Assembly: GCA_964392245.1 (NCBI GenBank)
Contig: CAYMOX010000008.1
Location: 46,760 to 110,759, forward strand
Source: JAAUUJ01 sp964392245
GTDB taxonomy: Bacteria > Cyanobacteriota > Cyanobacteriia > Thermostichales > Thermostichaceae
Length of the DNA stretch: 64,000 bases
Direction of reading: 5' to 3'
A program made the translations under genes and the position numbers. The number at the start of each line of letters is the position of its first letter. Positions within the stretch are counted from its first letter, which is position 1. Positions 39,701 to 48,230 of the stretch are shown piece by piece. The notes beneath the pieces were generated by a model, which was not told the origin of the DNA, did no database searches, and saw nothing but the letters and a program-made list of their open reading frames with translations.

Positions 39701-39916
39701 ATGCCAGTCCCCTCCCTCCCCACCCTTACCCGAGCCAACCGTCAACTCTACCAGTTCATAGAGCAGTATCAGTTATTGCAACCTCAGCAGTGGGCTCTGG
39801 CACTGAAAATTCAACAGCAAAGCCAAGGACCTCTGGAAGTGATCCTCTGGCAACTGGGTTTTCTGGACAGCCAGCACCTGAGTCTCTTCTGGCAGCTGCG
39901 GGAAAAGATGAGCTGA
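39701..39916 (+). CDS. DUF2949-family small protein
   Basis: A 71-residue protein of the cyanobacterial DUF2949 type: an N-terminal helix, then QLLQPQQWALALKIQQ, the typical GPLEVILWQLGFLDSQHLSLFW core and a short charged end. Its role is unknown. ATG 39701 gives the usual family length; the longer frame from 39623 has no ribosome site. The 260-base gap before it contains AAAGGAAA/TTTCCTTT, an 8-base inverted repeat (~39490-39535) without a T-tract. Confidence 0.72.
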   Translation: MPVPSLPTLTRANRQLYQFIEQYQLLQPQQWALALKIQQQSQGPLEVILWQLGFLDSQHLSLFWQLREKMS

Positions 39917-39956
39917 TCCGAGCCGATCCCGACTATTTCAAGTCCAATGCCTGAGG

Positions 39957-42062
39957 TTATTTCACCCGCTCCATTTGAGGCTCACCAAAGAGGACCATTG
40001 AAGTTGTCAATTGCGCTAAGACCTGAGTCGTAACGTTGCTGACTGCCAGGCCCGCCACAGTTCGTCTTCGGATCGAGCGCAGCACCACCATGTCATAGGA
40101 AGTGGCCACCTTTAAGATCGCCTGAGCAACGTCATCATCCGCCAGTGTCATAATCTTGGGTTGTGACCGGAACCCCATTTGTAGTGTGGTCTGAGTTAGT
40201 TCCTGCTCAAAACTGAGGATGGTTTCTCCAGAGGTGAGCCGATTACACACGTGGAGCACAGTCACCTGAGCCCGATTCGCTTCAGCAAATAGGTGAGCAA
40301 ATCGTACCGGTCTGAGGGCTTGAGGAGTGATGGCTTTTACGGGTACGAGAATTTTATGAATATTGATGGGATCATCCATTAGTCGCATCACTGCCACCGG
40401 ACAATGGGCGGACCAGAAGACACTGTCAATCACATTGCCAAACAGGCGGGCGCGCAATCCGGTTGTTGGAGTCCACCCCAAAATGATCAGATTGGCATTA
40501 TGTTCCCGAGCTGAACGGCTGATTCCCCGGGCAACATCGTCGTCGATTCGGATCACTGGGAAGGCTTCCACCTGAAATTCCTGACTCAGGGCTACAGCTT
40601 TTTCCAATAGACGTTGACTTTGCTTGAGCGATAGAGCCAGGGCAGGTTCATCCATCAGCACATTCGCCTTGGCAATGGTTAAAGGAATTAAACGACCCGC
40701 TTCATGCCGGGCAACAAAGGCACCCGCCTCGATCAAATAACGCTCTGTATAGGGGTTATAGATGGGAACCACTACGGTAAATACCCCAGACGCGGAATCA
40801 TCTTGCACCATAGGAGAAATCGGTTCCTGACCGCTGCCAATACCCCAACTCAGCTCCTGATCAGAACCTACAGGAGAAAGTGGGGGTGGCAATCGGCGGG
40901 CAAACTGATCCGTGATCACAGGACCCATAATTGAAGTCACCAGCATCAGGACGATCACGGCATTAAACACTGACTCGGGTAACAGACCTACATTAAGACC
41001 CACCAAGGCAGCTGCTAAGGTTGCGGCCACCTGCGGTAGCGAGAGAGACCACATCGTTAGTGTCTCTGCCCAGCTGTAGCGATAGGGAATCTTGACAATG
41101 AAGGCTGCCAGGAACTTACTGCTGATCAACCCCCCCACAATTGCCAGGGTCAGCCAAAGTTCAGAATCGAGCGTGGACAGGAACCCAGAAACATCCAGGA
41201 GCAGACCCATATCCACAAAGAAAAAAGGAATAAAAAGGGTACTGCCTAAAAAAACGACCTTGTCTTCTACAGGACTCCGTCCAACAACATCATTAACAGC
41301 CAATCCTGCAAGAAAAGCCCCCACAATCCGATCCACATTGATCAGTTGTGCCCCTAATGAAGCTAAAAAGACGGCCAAGAGAATAAAAAGAAACTGATTT
41401 CCTTCTTCGTCTCCGGTGCGGCGAAAAAATTCTTTTCCAGCCCAGTCAAAACCAAAAAGAACAATCACACTGTAAAGCCCGAGGGCCCCCAGTTGTAGCA
41501 AAACTGTTGCCAGAGAAAACTCTCCGGCATGAATCGAGACACAGATCGCAAGAACCAGCAGGGCCGCAATATCTGTAAAAATGGTTGCTCCAATCGTGAC
41601 AGTCACCGCTTCACTCTTGACCACGCCCAAACGATTGACAATCGGAAACCCCAGCAGCGTATGAGAAGCCATCAGGGAGCCGATCAATACTGAAGTATTC
41701 CAGCCCATGTCAAAGACCTGACCCACACCGATACCCATCAGAAAGGGAATCAAAAAGGTTGCCATCCCATAGCCCAAAGATCTTTCTTTTTTGCGGCGGA
41801 AGTCTTCCAGATCAATTTCTAATCCGGCCACAAACATCAGATAGATCTTGCCGATCTCGGAGAGTAACTCCATATTTTCTGATTCTGAGCTCAGGAGCTT
41901 CAGTCCCTCCGGACCCAGACAAACACCAGCCACCAACAAGCCCACCAACCCTGGCAATCGCAAACGTTCAAAAATGGGCGGTAGGATCAGGGCCACCAGC
42001 AGTAGGATCGTGAATTCCACAATCGGACTATTGGTGGGTAGCCAGCTTAAAAGCGAGTCCAT
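39957..42062 (-). CDS. CPA2-family cation:proton antiporter with C-terminal universal-stress domain
   Basis: A 701-residue protein. Residues ~1-390 form a monovalent cation:proton antiporter-2 domain of about 12 helices (PGLVGLLVAGVCLGPEGL, a DIAALLVLAI helix, and INVDRIVGAFLAGLAV). Residues ~430-700 contain two USP-like halves (VFTVVVPIYNPYTERYLIEAGAF; ILGWTPTTGLRARLFGNVIDSV; KILVPVKAITPQALRPVRFAHLF). It probably exchanges Na+ or K+ for H+ with nucleotide-dependent control by the USP domains. There is no neighbour in the same operon. Confidence 0.9.
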   Translation of the reverse strand: MDSLLSWLPTNSPIVEFTILLLVALILPPIFERLRLPGLVGLLVAGVCLGPEGLKLLSSESENMELLSEIGKIYLMFVAGLEIDLEDFRRKKERSLGYGMATFLIPFLMGIGVGQVFDMGWNTSVLIGSLMASHTLLGFPIVNRLGVVKSEAVTVTIGATIFTDIAALLVLAICVSIHAGEFSLATVLLQLGALGLYSVIVLFGFDWAGKEFFRRTGDEEGNQFLFILLAVFLASLGAQLINVDRIVGAFLAGLAVNDVVGRSPVEDKVVFLGSTLFIPFFFVDMGLLLDVSGFLSTLDSELWLTLAIVGGLISSKFLAAFIVKIPYRYSWAETLTMWSLSLPQVAATLAAALVGLNVGLLPESVFNAVIVLMLVTSIMGPVITDQFARRLPPPLSPVGSDQELSWGIGSGQEPISPMVQDDSASGVFTVVVPIYNPYTERYLIEAGAFVARHEAGRLIPLTIAKANVLMDEPALALSLKQSQRLLEKAVALSQEFQVEAFPVIRIDDDVARGISRSAREHNANLIILGWTPTTGLRARLFGNVIDSVFWSAHCPVAVMRLMDDPINIHKILVPVKAITPQALRPVRFAHLFAEANRAQVTVLHVCNRLTSGETILSFEQELTQTTLQMGFRSQPKIMTLADDDVAQAILKVATSYDMVVLRSIRRRTVAGLAVSNVTTQVLAQLTTSMVLFGEPQMERVK

Positions 42063-42209
42063 AAGGCAGAGATAGTAGAGAGCAGGGATTGTGGCACCAT
42101 CATGGCCGGAATCTGCTTCTGCGGGAAGTATCTAAGCAGCACACCTTGCCTGAGAGGGTTCTCAGATCAGCTTCAGGTCTTTGTTAGGGTGAGCTTAGGG
42201 GGCTCTGGG

Positions 42210-42908
42210 ATGGATCATCTAAGTTTAAGGGAGTGGGCCGAGTCCAAGAGTGAGGGAGCAATGGCATTGAATGAGCTGTTACCGGACTTGAGCTGGTTAT
42301 GGGGAGAAGGAGCTGATCACTGGACCCAGGTGATTCATCAATTTGGCTATGGTGCCGTTTTTCTGGGGGTGTTGATCGAAAACACAGGGATTCCGGTTCC
42401 AGGAGAAACGATCACTCTCACGGGCGGATTTCTGGCTGGACATGAACAGCTACACTACTGGGGGGTTTGGGGCGCAGCGGTGACAGGAGCAATCTTGGGA
42501 GACAATCTGGGTTACTGGCTGGGAAGCCTGGGAGGTTGGCCTTTGCTGGTACGGATCGGGAAGGCTCTCGGTCAATCGGAAAAGCGTTTGCAATCTTTAG
42601 TCACGGAAGTGAAGACTCATATCGATCAGGCGGTGCTCTTTGGTCGCTTCCTCACGTTTTTGCGCATCTTCGCAGGTCCGCTAGCAGGTGTAGCTGGGAT
42701 GCCTTACCCCCGGTTCCTGATCCTGAATGCTATGGGTGCTGTGAGTTGGGCAACAGTGATGGTAACCCTGGCCTACGGGGCGGGTCGAGTGCTTTCCCTT
42801 TCCAGCCTGCTTCATCATGCAGGTATCCTGGCTCTGGTGGCTTTGGGCAGCTTTCTCTTCTACGGGTGGCACTCCAGCCGACAGCGATCTTCATCTCCGT
42901 GTTCTTAA
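42210..42908 (+). CDS. DedA-family membrane protein
   Basis: A 232-residue SNARE-associated/DedA protein with four to six helices. The ENTGIPVPGETITLTGGFLAG block, GAILGDNLGYWLGS and the FGRFLTFLRIFAGPLAGVAGMPYPRF segment with conserved Arg residues are diagnostic. DedA proteins act as lipid scramblases or undecaprenyl-phosphate flippases in envelope maintenance. GGGGG about eight bases upstream favours ATG 42210; ATG 42261 is the alternative and the frame extends to 42102. Confidence 0.9.
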   Translation: MDHLSLREWAESKSEGAMALNELLPDLSWLWGEGADHWTQVIHQFGYGAVFLGVLIENTGIPVPGETITLTGGFLAGHEQLHYWGVWGAAVTGAILGDNLGYWLGSLGGWPLLVRIGKALGQSEKRLQSLVTEVKTHIDQAVLFGRFLTFLRIFAGPLAGVAGMPYPRFLILNAMGAVSWATVMVTLAYGAGRVLSLSSLLHHAGILALVALGSFLFYGWHSSRQRSSSPCS

Positions 42909-42993
42909 TTTGGGTCAGAACTGCAGAACCGGATGGCTTGCAGGATCAGGTTGTAGAAGTCAGACTTTGAGGTAAGTTCTACTCTTAATCTTT

Positions 42994-43665
42994 ATGATCA
43001 AGGCTGTCATTTTTGACATGGATGGTCTGCTGATTGACTCTGAACCCCTCTGGCATCTGGCCGAGATCGAGAGTTTTGCAGAGGTCAATATCCAGCTCAC
43101 CAGGCAGGACTGTCTCAAAACCACCGGATTGCGGATCGATGAAGTCGTTGCCTACTGGTATCAACGATTTCCCTGGAGCAATGTAAGTCAGGAGCAGGTG
43201 GCTGAACAGATCGTGAACCGAATGATTGAACTGATCCATGAAAAAGGGGTGGCCAAGCCGGGGGTTAATAGTTTGTTGCAATTTTTTCAGGCTCAGGAGC
43301 TGCCATTAGCCCTGGCCTCTTCTTCGGCCTACAGGCTGATTGATGCCGTGGTGGATCATCTGGGGATTCGGGAGGCTTTTCAGCTTCTCTACTCCGCCAC
43401 CGACGAAGACTACGGCAAACCTCATCCTGCTGTTTTCCTGACTACAGCTCATCGCCTGCAGATCTCACCCCATGCATGTCTGGCTCTGGAGGACTCTTTC
43501 AACGGAGTGCTGGCGGCCAAAGCAGCTCGCATGACCTGTATCGCAGTTCCAGAAATGTATCCCGATCACGATCCGCGTTTCATCATTGCCGATCACATTG
43601 TTCCTTCGCTCGAAGTTGTCCCGAGAGTAGTCTGGCCAGGGTTAGAGTTACAACTCTCAAGATGA
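42994..43665 (+). CDS. HAD-superfamily phosphatase (YniC/HxpB-like)
   Basis: A 223-residue haloacid dehalogenase hydrolase: nucleophile motif FDMDGLLIDSEPLW (Asp 8, Asp 10), a small helical cap, motif II ALASSS, motif III Lys in YGKPHPAVFL and motif IV LALEDSFNGVLAAKAA. The cap and sequence type match sugar-phosphate phosphatases and beta-phosphoglucomutase relatives, so a hexose- or hexitol-phosphate substrate is likely. It precedes the decayed TnpB. Confidence 0.9.
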   Translation: MIKAVIFDMDGLLIDSEPLWHLAEIESFAEVNIQLTRQDCLKTTGLRIDEVVAYWYQRFPWSNVSQEQVAEQIVNRMIELIHEKGVAKPGVNSLLQFFQAQELPLALASSSAYRLIDAVVDHLGIREAFQLLYSATDEDYGKPHPAVFLTTAHRLQISPHACLALEDSFNGVLAAKAARMTCIAVPEMYPDHDPRFIIADHIVPSLEVVPRVVWPGLELQLSR

Positions 43666-43733
43666 TCCCGCCTTGATTTTGGGTGGCGAAGGTCGATTTT
43701 CTACCAAGATTCGTCGCAGTGCTCCAACCATTC

Positions 43734-44423
43734 GTTAAACGGGCGTTTGGCTGGTACGTGATGCTGACCTTACAAGCCGATGTAGCAGTGCCAGAGATCT
43801 AGCCCCATGGTCGGGCGATAGGCATTGATATTGGGCTAGAGAGCTATCTTGCAACCTCTGATGGTGAGTTAGTTAAGCCACCCAAGGTCTTTGTGAATCT
43901 CCAACGCAAGCTGCGATTGCTGCAACAACGAGCCAGTCACAAAGTTAAGGGATCGGCAAACTGGCGTAAAGCCCAGATGAAGGTAGCAAAACTGCATGAG
44001 CATATTCGCAATTGCCGACAAGACTGGTTTTACAAATTGGCCCATCGGCTTTGCGATGATGTTGGTATGGTATTTGCTGAGAAGCTGAACTTTAAAGCAT
44101 GGGTCAAGGAGATGTTCTCAAAGCACACCCTGGATGCAGCTCATGGTCAGTTTCTGAGTATCCTTAAGTGGGTGCGCTGGAAGCGGGGCGTCATTTATGC
44201 CGAAGTAGATGCCAATCTCACGAGCCAGATGTGTCCAAACTGTCAAACAGTGACAAGGAAGAAAGACCTATCAGACCGGGTGCATGACTGCCCTGAGTGT
44301 GGCTATAGAACGAATAGAGATATAGCTGCGGCTCAGGTGGTCATGCAACGAGGTCTTGCAGCGGTGGGATGCACCGTCAAGATGCTCAGCGAGGGGTTAA
44401 GGGTTACTTCCCCAGCGACCTAA
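43734..44423 (+). pseudogene. TnpB (IS200/IS605-type) remnant
   Basis: A frame of about 230 codons encodes the C-terminal half of TnpB. RuvC-I is GIDIGLESYLATSDGE, RuvC-II is around FAEKLNFKAWVK, and the zinc ribbon has CPNC and CPECG, followed by RuvC-III TNRDIAAAQV. The three acidic residues are still present. The N-terminal REC/wedge part is missing and an in-frame TAG stands at 43800-43802, just before RuvC-I, so this is a dead copy. No TnpA gene or clear element ends were found, and a guide (omega) RNA end could not be delimited. Insertion may have displaced the original 5' end of the next gene. Confidence 0.82.
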
Positions 44424-44497
44424 GAATCTCTAACCATACCGAAGGTTGGTTGGATGAGCGTCAAATAGAGGAACATTTATTCTTGGGATTGAGGAAA

Positions 44498-44953
44498 GTG
44501 GATATAGTTGCAGAACGAGGATCGCAGGCCAAAATTATTGGATGGCGGGAATGGGTTGGATTACCGCTCCTGAATATAGAAAGGATTAAAGCAAAGGTCG
44601 ATTCTGGGGCTCGCACCTCAGCGCTCCACGCTTATGATATTGAGGTTGTGCCGCAGGAGGATCGTGTCCTCGTCCGCTTTAAAATCCATCCCCTGCAACG
44701 TGATACCCATCTCACCATCCAGGCAGAAGCACCTCTATTTGCCCAAAGGTCGGTTCGCAGCTCCAATGGCCGAGCAGAAATGCGCCCGGTGATCCGCACC
44801 ATGATCAAACTGGGAACTCAGTGGCCGATAGAACTGACCCTGACCAATCGTGACGTGATGGGTTTTCGATTACTCTTGGGACGGGAAGCGATTCGAGGCC
44901 ATTTTCTGATCGACACTAACCGATCCTTTCTGCAAAGTTCACGTCATCCCTGA
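44498..44953 (+). CDS. Retropepsin-like RimB/COG4067 family protein
   Basis: A ~151-residue protein. It begins near an IIGWREWVGLPLL entry, followed by the retropepsin-like active-site block IKAKVDSGARTSALHA (Asp-Ser-Gly). It ends with the RLLLGREAIRGHFLIDTNRS block typical of the group often annotated as ATP-dependent zinc protease and linked to RimK. Its partner rimK follows with a 24-base gap. The family is thought to trim or regulate poly-glutamate tails; this is inference. The start is uncertain: GTG 44498 is used, with TTG 44483/44489 as alternatives and the open frame running back into TnpB to 44369. Confidence 0.75.
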   Translation: MDIVAERGSQAKIIGWREWVGLPLLNIERIKAKVDSGARTSALHAYDIEVVPQEDRVLVRFKIHPLQRDTHLTIQAEAPLFAQRSVRSSNGRAEMRPVIRTMIKLGTQWPIELTLTNRDVMGFRLLLGREAIRGHFLIDTNRSFLQSSRHP

Positions 44954-44977
44954 GGGATGGCTTATCCCCCTGAGGTC

Positions 44978-45883
44978 ATGAATATTGTTATCCTCTCCCG
45001 CAAGCCCACTCTATACTCCACGCGCCGACTCCAGGAAGCAGGCGAGAAACGGGGACATACCGTTCGCATCGTAGACTATTTGCGTTGCTATATGGACATT
45101 ACCTCTCACTCACCCCAGGTTATGTATCAGGGACAACGATTGGAGGGAATTGAGGCGATTATTCCTCGCATTGGAGCTTCTAAAACCTTCTATGGTACAG
45201 CTGTGGTGAGGCAGTTTGAGGTGATGGGTGTCATTAGCGCCAACCCTTCCCAGGGGATCTCCCGGTCTCGGGATAAACTGCGCAGTCTGCAGATCCTCTC
45301 ACGGCATGGCATTGGCTTGCCAGTCACTGGTTTTGCCCATTCCACCAAAGATATTGAGGGGCTATTAGAAATCGTGGGAGGAGCCCCGTTGGTGATCAAA
45401 TTACTAGAGGGGACCCAGGGGATTGGCGTTGTTCTGGCAGAAACGGATCAGGCTGCAAAATCGGTGATCGAAGCGTTTCGGGGGCTGGATGCAAACATTC
45501 TGGTGCAGGAGTTTATTGCAGAAGCAAAAGGGATGGACATTCGCTGCTTTGTAGTTGGAGACAAGGTAATCGCCGCCATGAAACGGCAGGGGGCCCCCGG
45601 AGAATTTCGCTCCAACTTGCATCGGGGTGGACAGGCCAGTGCTGCTAAATTATCCCCTGAGGAGCGCAGTACCGCAATAAAGGCGGCTAAAGCCATGGGG
45701 CTGAAAGTCGCCGGGGTGGATATCCTGCGATCCAACCGTGGACCGGTCGTGATGGAAGTCAATTCCTCTCCGGGACTCCAGGGGATTGAAAGTGCCACCA
45801 GCGTAGATGTAGCAGCCGAGATCATCAAGTTCCTGGAAAAAAATGTCAAGGACAAAAAAAGTCGGGATCAAGTGCAGTACTAA
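44978..45883 (+). CDS. rimK: RimK-type ATP-grasp alpha-L-glutamate ligase
   Basis: A 301-residue ATP-grasp ligase matching RimK in length. The start MNIVILSRKPTLYSTRRL is the family's usual N-terminus, so ATG 44978 is preferred to 44957. Later come IIPRIGAS, SRSRDKLRSLQILSRHGIGLP, the ATP-grasp loop IKLLEGTQGIGVVLAE and the metal-binding VMEVNSSPGLQGIE. RimK adds glutamates to the C-terminus of ribosomal protein S6 and can make poly-alpha-glutamate. Pairing with the retropepsin-like gene mirrors the rimBK order in other bacteria. Confidence 0.93.
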   Translation: MNIVILSRKPTLYSTRRLQEAGEKRGHTVRIVDYLRCYMDITSHSPQVMYQGQRLEGIEAIIPRIGASKTFYGTAVVRQFEVMGVISANPSQGISRSRDKLRSLQILSRHGIGLPVTGFAHSTKDIEGLLEIVGGAPLVIKLLEGTQGIGVVLAETDQAAKSVIEAFRGLDANILVQEFIAEAKGMDIRCFVVGDKVIAAMKRQGAPGEFRSNLHRGGQASAAKLSPEERSTAIKAAKAMGLKVAGVDILRSNRGPVVMEVNSSPGLQGIESATSVDVAAEIIKFLEKNVKDKKSRDQVQY

Positions 45884-45946
45884 CACCACATTCGCTCCCG
45901 AGGGAATTTAATGATCTAGAAGTTGAGACTGCCTGCAGAGTTGCGA

Positions 45947-46606
45947 TTAAGATCCCTGGGCCACAACGGTGTGGGGGCTTCTCAGACGGATATCAGCATC
46001 TGGTGCCTGACAAGCCACCATGGTTTTAACGTGCTCCATTTCATCATCGCGAATGGCCACAAATACATCGTAAAGGGTCTCAACCTGGGGACGCCGTTCG
46101 CTAGGCACCTGAGCGGTTTGAAATTCATCAAACATATACAGATCCCCATCCCGGTAATAGTGGATGGCAACAGCAGTAGCAGGCTTCACTTTGAGTTCTG
46201 CTTCATGGGTTTGCAGAAATTTGTCATAGCTATTGTAGGCATGTTGCTCCACCAGTTCCATGAAATGGTAAGCAGCTCGGGGATGAATCAGGTAAATGAA
46301 GGTGATGATCCAGTAGTACACTAGGGCCGTGTGGCGAGCCAGGAAGCGATCAAACCAGTAATCACTCCCCCCCAGTTCTTCCATGATCAGGAGGTGATGC
46401 AGTTCATTCCAGGACTCGGCAAAGTGGACCTTTAACCAGTCGGCTTTCCGCCACCAGCCCAGGGTCTCGTATAGATGGAGAACTGATAGGTAAGAGAAAT
46501 AGGGTACCCGTGCTACGGTTTCCAGTACAAAAAAGCGTGGGTAGGGTCGGTTACGGTAAAGGATATTGATGACAAACGCAAGAACACTGACGAGCAATCG
46601 AATCAT
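45947..46606 (-). CDS. Di-iron alternative oxidase, plastid-terminal-oxidase type
   Basis: A 219-residue membrane-bound quinol oxidase of the AOX/PTOX family. The expected di-iron ligands can be read: Glu 29 (LET), Glu 68 and His 71 (NELHH), Glu 120 (LVEQHA), and Glu 189 and His 192 (RDDEMEH). A hydrophobic segment (~93-108) attaches it to the membrane. It oxidises plastoquinol with O2 without pumping protons and protects against over-reduction. Length and motif spelling fit the cyanobacterial IMMUTANS-like group rather than mitochondrial AOX. It is monocistronic and divergent from the DUF2272 lipoprotein. Confidence 0.92.
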   Translation of the reverse strand: MIRLLVSVLAFVINILYRNRPYPRFFVLETVARVPYFSYLSVLHLYETLGWWRKADWLKVHFAESWNELHHLLIMEELGGSDYWFDRFLARHTALVYYWIITFIYLIHPRAAYHFMELVEQHAYNSYDKFLQTHEAELKVKPATAVAIHYYRDGDLYMFDEFQTAQVPSERRPQVETLYDVFVAIRDDEMEHVKTMVACQAPDADIRLRSPHTVVAQGS

Positions 46607-46962
46607 CGGAATTGTCCTTTTGAGTTATCGGGTGGGCAGCACCTGACTCCGAAAAAAATGCTGCTTCTTTCTTGGTAAATCGCATTGAATGCCTGAGTAG
46701 TAATATTCAGGATCTCTACGGAATTCGGTTGTTCTCAGTCAAGATCTGTATTATTTCTCAACAGGACCGTTCATGGCAGATCAGTCAAATTCGCAATTGG
46801 ACACAAGATCGATAGCCCCTGGAATTGAAAAACTCTGTTGTTCATGTAAACAAGAACACATCACAAATCACGCTCGTATTGCTATCGCTTTCTGCGATTT
46901 TGCTGATCATCGCATCTCGAAAGTGCCATATAATACCTCTGTCTTTAGAGGGTGAGACCCAT
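46607..46962. other. Divergent intergenic region between the alternative oxidase and a DUF2272 lipoprotein
   Basis: About 355 bases. It contains a good -10 box (TATAAT at 46929-46934) for the rightward gene. A GCAGCA...TGCTGC inverted repeat near 46635-46665 is upstream of the oxidase. A frame continuing upstream of the lipoprotein is open but lies before the proposed promoter. No RNA gene was recognised. Confidence 0.5.
46929..46934 (+). promoter_or_regulatory. -10 element of the DUF2272 lipoprotein gene
   Basis: A consensus TATAAT 28 bases before ATG 46963 places the start of transcription near 46941 and leaves a leader of about 20 bases holding AGAGGGTGAG. This supports ATG 46963 over the longer open frame. 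No good -35 box is seen. Confidence 0.5.
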
Positions 46963-48147
46963 ATGAAGCGTGCTAAGGAATACATCAATTGGCTGATCGT
47001 TGCGATTTCCCTTTCTCTAGCCGCCTGCGGATCGACGTCCAGTACTGCAATACTGCCTGAAGAAGAGGTCTCTGCAGTTTCGACGGAAGCGACTACAGAA
47101 CTTTCAATCACCCCGTACTCAGGAACAGTTCGGGCCGCAGATATCAATGATGATGGAGTGGTCGGTGGTAGTAACAACAACTACAGTGAAAGTTTCACCC
47201 TGACGCAAGCAGCTGAAATTGACATCACCTTTAGCGGGCAAAATGGCTATTTATTCCCTCCAGGATCCGCTCGGGGAGGAGCCAGTTTTTATCTGACTGG
47301 TCCGGGAGGATTTTATGTATTTCTTTCCGGTCGTCTTCCTTTATTTGGTTTACCCAGTGTTTACGCATCTGGAGCTGGGGATTTGGAGATCCTTCGGGAT
47401 GTTAATGACGAGATCACCACACTTACCATTACAGGCCCCTTAGCAGCAGGTTCTTATACCATTCAAGTCCAGGCCGCAAATCGCCTGGAAGCTCCCTTTA
47501 CCCTGGATGTCTCCTCCACTTCTACAGGTGGCGGTGGTGGGATCAGTGCTTTCCGTCAACAGGCGGTAGACATCGCTCTGGATGAATGGCAGTTCTGGGG
47601 CCGCACTGAGCGCAATATCAATGGATCGTATGTGCGAGTAGGAGCGACTGAAACCCAGTCGGGATTTGATGCTCGCGTTGGGGATTACTGGCAGGCTGCT
47701 GGCTTTAACTTTGATGGGGATGACACAGATCAACCCTGGTCGGCGGCCTTTATCTCCTGGGTAATGCAGGAGGCAGGTGCAGGCAATAATTTCAATTACT
47801 CTGCCAACCACGCTGCTTACATCAACGAGTATGTCCTCAATAATAAACAGGGCAACCTGAATGCAGCCTTTGTTGGTTACGACATTGATGACACAGCTCC
47901 TCGTATTGGAGATCTGGTCTGCTACACCCGCGAAGATGCCACGACAACCTTTGATAGCATCACTTCCTCCACAGGGTTCTACACTTCCCACTGCGATCTC
48001 GTCACAGCCCTTGGCTCCGGTCAGATCGAGGTGATTGGCGGCAATGTGAATAACTCTGTCACCAAAAAAATTCTCCGCACCAATGGTCAGGGACTGGTGA
48101 CCGACACCTTTAACCGCTGGTTTGTCGTGATCCGGGCCAATCTCTAG
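46963..48147 (+). CDS. DUF2272-domain lipoprotein
   Basis: A 394-residue lipoprotein with a LSLAAC lipobox. Residues ~45-190 are beta-rich and resemble a pre-peptidase C-terminal (PPC)-like domain, with DINDDGVVGG and a late AAGSYTIQVQAANR block. The C-terminal ~195 residues form a DUF2272 domain: ALDEWQFWGR, PWSAAFISWVMQEAGAG, NYSANHAAYI, PRIGDLVCYTRED, SHCDLVTALGSGQIEVIGGNV. The Cys/His pattern resembles NlpC/P60 or CHAP-like peptidases, so a cell-wall amidase-like role is possible. ATG 46963 is supported by a promoter and ribosome site. Confidence 0.82.
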   Translation: MKRAKEYINWLIVAISLSLAACGSTSSTAILPEEEVSAVSTEATTELSITPYSGTVRAADINDDGVVGGSNNNYSESFTLTQAAEIDITFSGQNGYLFPPGSARGGASFYLTGPGGFYVFLSGRLPLFGLPSVYASGAGDLEILRDVNDEITTLTITGPLAAGSYTIQVQAANRLEAPFTLDVSSTSTGGGGGISAFRQQAVDIALDEWQFWGRTERNINGSYVRVGATETQSGFDARVGDYWQAAGFNFDGDDTDQPWSAAFISWVMQEAGAGNNFNYSANHAAYINEYVLNNKQGNLNAAFVGYDIDDTAPRIGDLVCYTREDATTTFDSITSSTGFYTSHCDLVTALGSGQIEVIGGNVNNSVTKKILRTNGQGLVTDTFNRWFVVIRANL

Positions 48148-48230
48148 GTGTAGTTACCCCGTAGAATCAGGCGATAAAGGGGGAGTTTCATGACTGGGTA
48201 ATATAGAGGGGCTGATAACTGGTTATTTCT

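Noticed and set aside
46825..46962. Upstream extension of the DUF2272 lipoprotein adding a membrane helix
   Set aside because: A consensus -10 box at 46929-46934 and a ribosome site before ATG 46963 place the extension outside the transcript, and the downstream start gives a proper lipobox signal.
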